From Paracoccaceae bacterium (lineage in GTDB: Bacteria; Pseudomonadota; Alphaproteobacteria; Rhodobacterales; Rhodobacteraceae): 50,160 nucleotides of DNA. Both the position numbers and the translations under genes were made by a program. Below the pieces are notes generated by a model, which did no database searches, was not told where the DNA came from, and saw only the letters and a list, made by a program, of their open reading frames with translations. The stretch is from the NCBI GenBank assembly GCA_029938175.1, contig JAPYON010000001.1, positions 139,659-189,818 on the forward strand. The letters are read 5' to 3'. Below are positions 50,032-50,160 of the stretch, piece after piece; the first letter of the stretch is position 1; each line of letters begins with the position of its first letter.

Positions 50032-50160
50032 TTACACTTTCCCGTGGCAGTGTTTGTATTTCTTGCCAGAGCCACATGGACAAGCCTCGTTTCGACTCAG
50101 GCTTTTCCAAGTTCCAGGATTATTACGATCAATGCCGCGTCCAAGGACAGCAGGCTGTTT
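50032..50160 (-). CDS. secA: Protein translocase subunit SecA, C-terminal end (truncated by window edge)
   Basis: Forty-two codons on the minus strand run off the right edge and end [20 protein letters not shown], then KYKHCHGKV and a stop at 50032-50034. The CxCx8CH zinc-binding SEC-C motif with this flanking [18 protein letters not shown] pattern is the SecA C-terminal tail that binds SecB and phospholipids. A short stand-alone SEC-C protein is possible because the motif occurs elsewhere, but the preceding NPGTW linker is typical of alphaproteobacterial SecA. Confidence 0.78.
   Translation of the reverse strand, partial: KQPAVLGRGIDRNNPGTWKSLSRNEACPCGSGKKYKHCHGKV

Overview
The window reads as a chromosomal segment of an alphaproteobacterium, most likely a marine Roseobacter-group member of the Rhodobacterales. 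This rests on recognised protein families and on gene neighbourhoods I recall as typical of that group: lysC-ptsP, mce-DUF1467-cinA-sfsA-map-radC, the FYDLN-acid protein followed by a tRNA, DUF2189 beside cytochrome oxidase genes, and fused DAO-GcvT dehydrogenases next to an MttB-family gene. Base composition looks moderate for the group. No rRNA operon, CRISPR array or intact mobile element is visible.

Layout. 1-6.3 kb: the end of malic enzyme, a PfkB sugar kinase, a serine hydrolase, a GntR/FCD regulator with a palindromic operator candidate, a metallopeptidase, intracellular PHB depolymerase, a FYDLN-acid protein and tRNA-Ala(GGC). 6.3-6.95 kb is non-coding and rich in inverted repeats. 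6.9-13 kb: a four-gene PotABCD-type ABC importer, divergent from a creatinase. 13.1-18.5 kb: a complete aa3-type cytochrome oxidase operon (subunits II, I, III, III, IV) with a DUF2189 membrane protein. 18.7-21.8 kb: a prolyl-tRNA editing-domain protein, and glpD flanked by two truncated gene relics. 21.9-28.9 kb: a cupin regulator, two tandem 815-820 residue DAO-GcvT dehydrogenases and an MttB-family methyltransferase. 29-32 kb: DUF1178, phoR, a decayed pstB relic and phoB. 32-41.9 kb: carB, frameshifted pabB, pabC, aspS, a broken methyltransferase, thioredoxin-2, a DAO oxidoreductase and mnmD. 42-50.2 kb: lysC, ptsP, a DUF2064 glycosyltransferase, mce, DUF1467, a CinA-type protein, sfsA, map, a broken radC with a transposase fragment, and the end of secA.

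Functional picture. Creatinase converts creatine to sarcosine and urea. The divergent importer is a candidate creatine or related guanidino/polyamine carrier. The two dehydrogenases 9.5 kb downstream are of the dimethylglycine/sarcosine dehydrogenase type, which pass one-carbon units to tetrahydrofolate. Together with the MttB-family protein they suggest a methylated-amine and creatine catabolic island. The substrates of the importer, the dehydrogenases and the MttB protein are inferred.

The most striking feature is gene decay. Between phoR and phoB only a 3' scrap of pstB remains. Two C-terminal-only relics (indolepyruvate ferredoxin oxidoreductase, sulfotransferase-like) flank glpD. A methyltransferase is cut off after about 110 codons, and radC is interrupted by a transposase scrap. 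pabB is split by a frameshift. Four of the frameshifts are each explained by one base missing from a homopolymer (A7, A6, T4, C6), so sequencing or assembly undercalling must be separated from true decay. The truncations cannot be explained that way.
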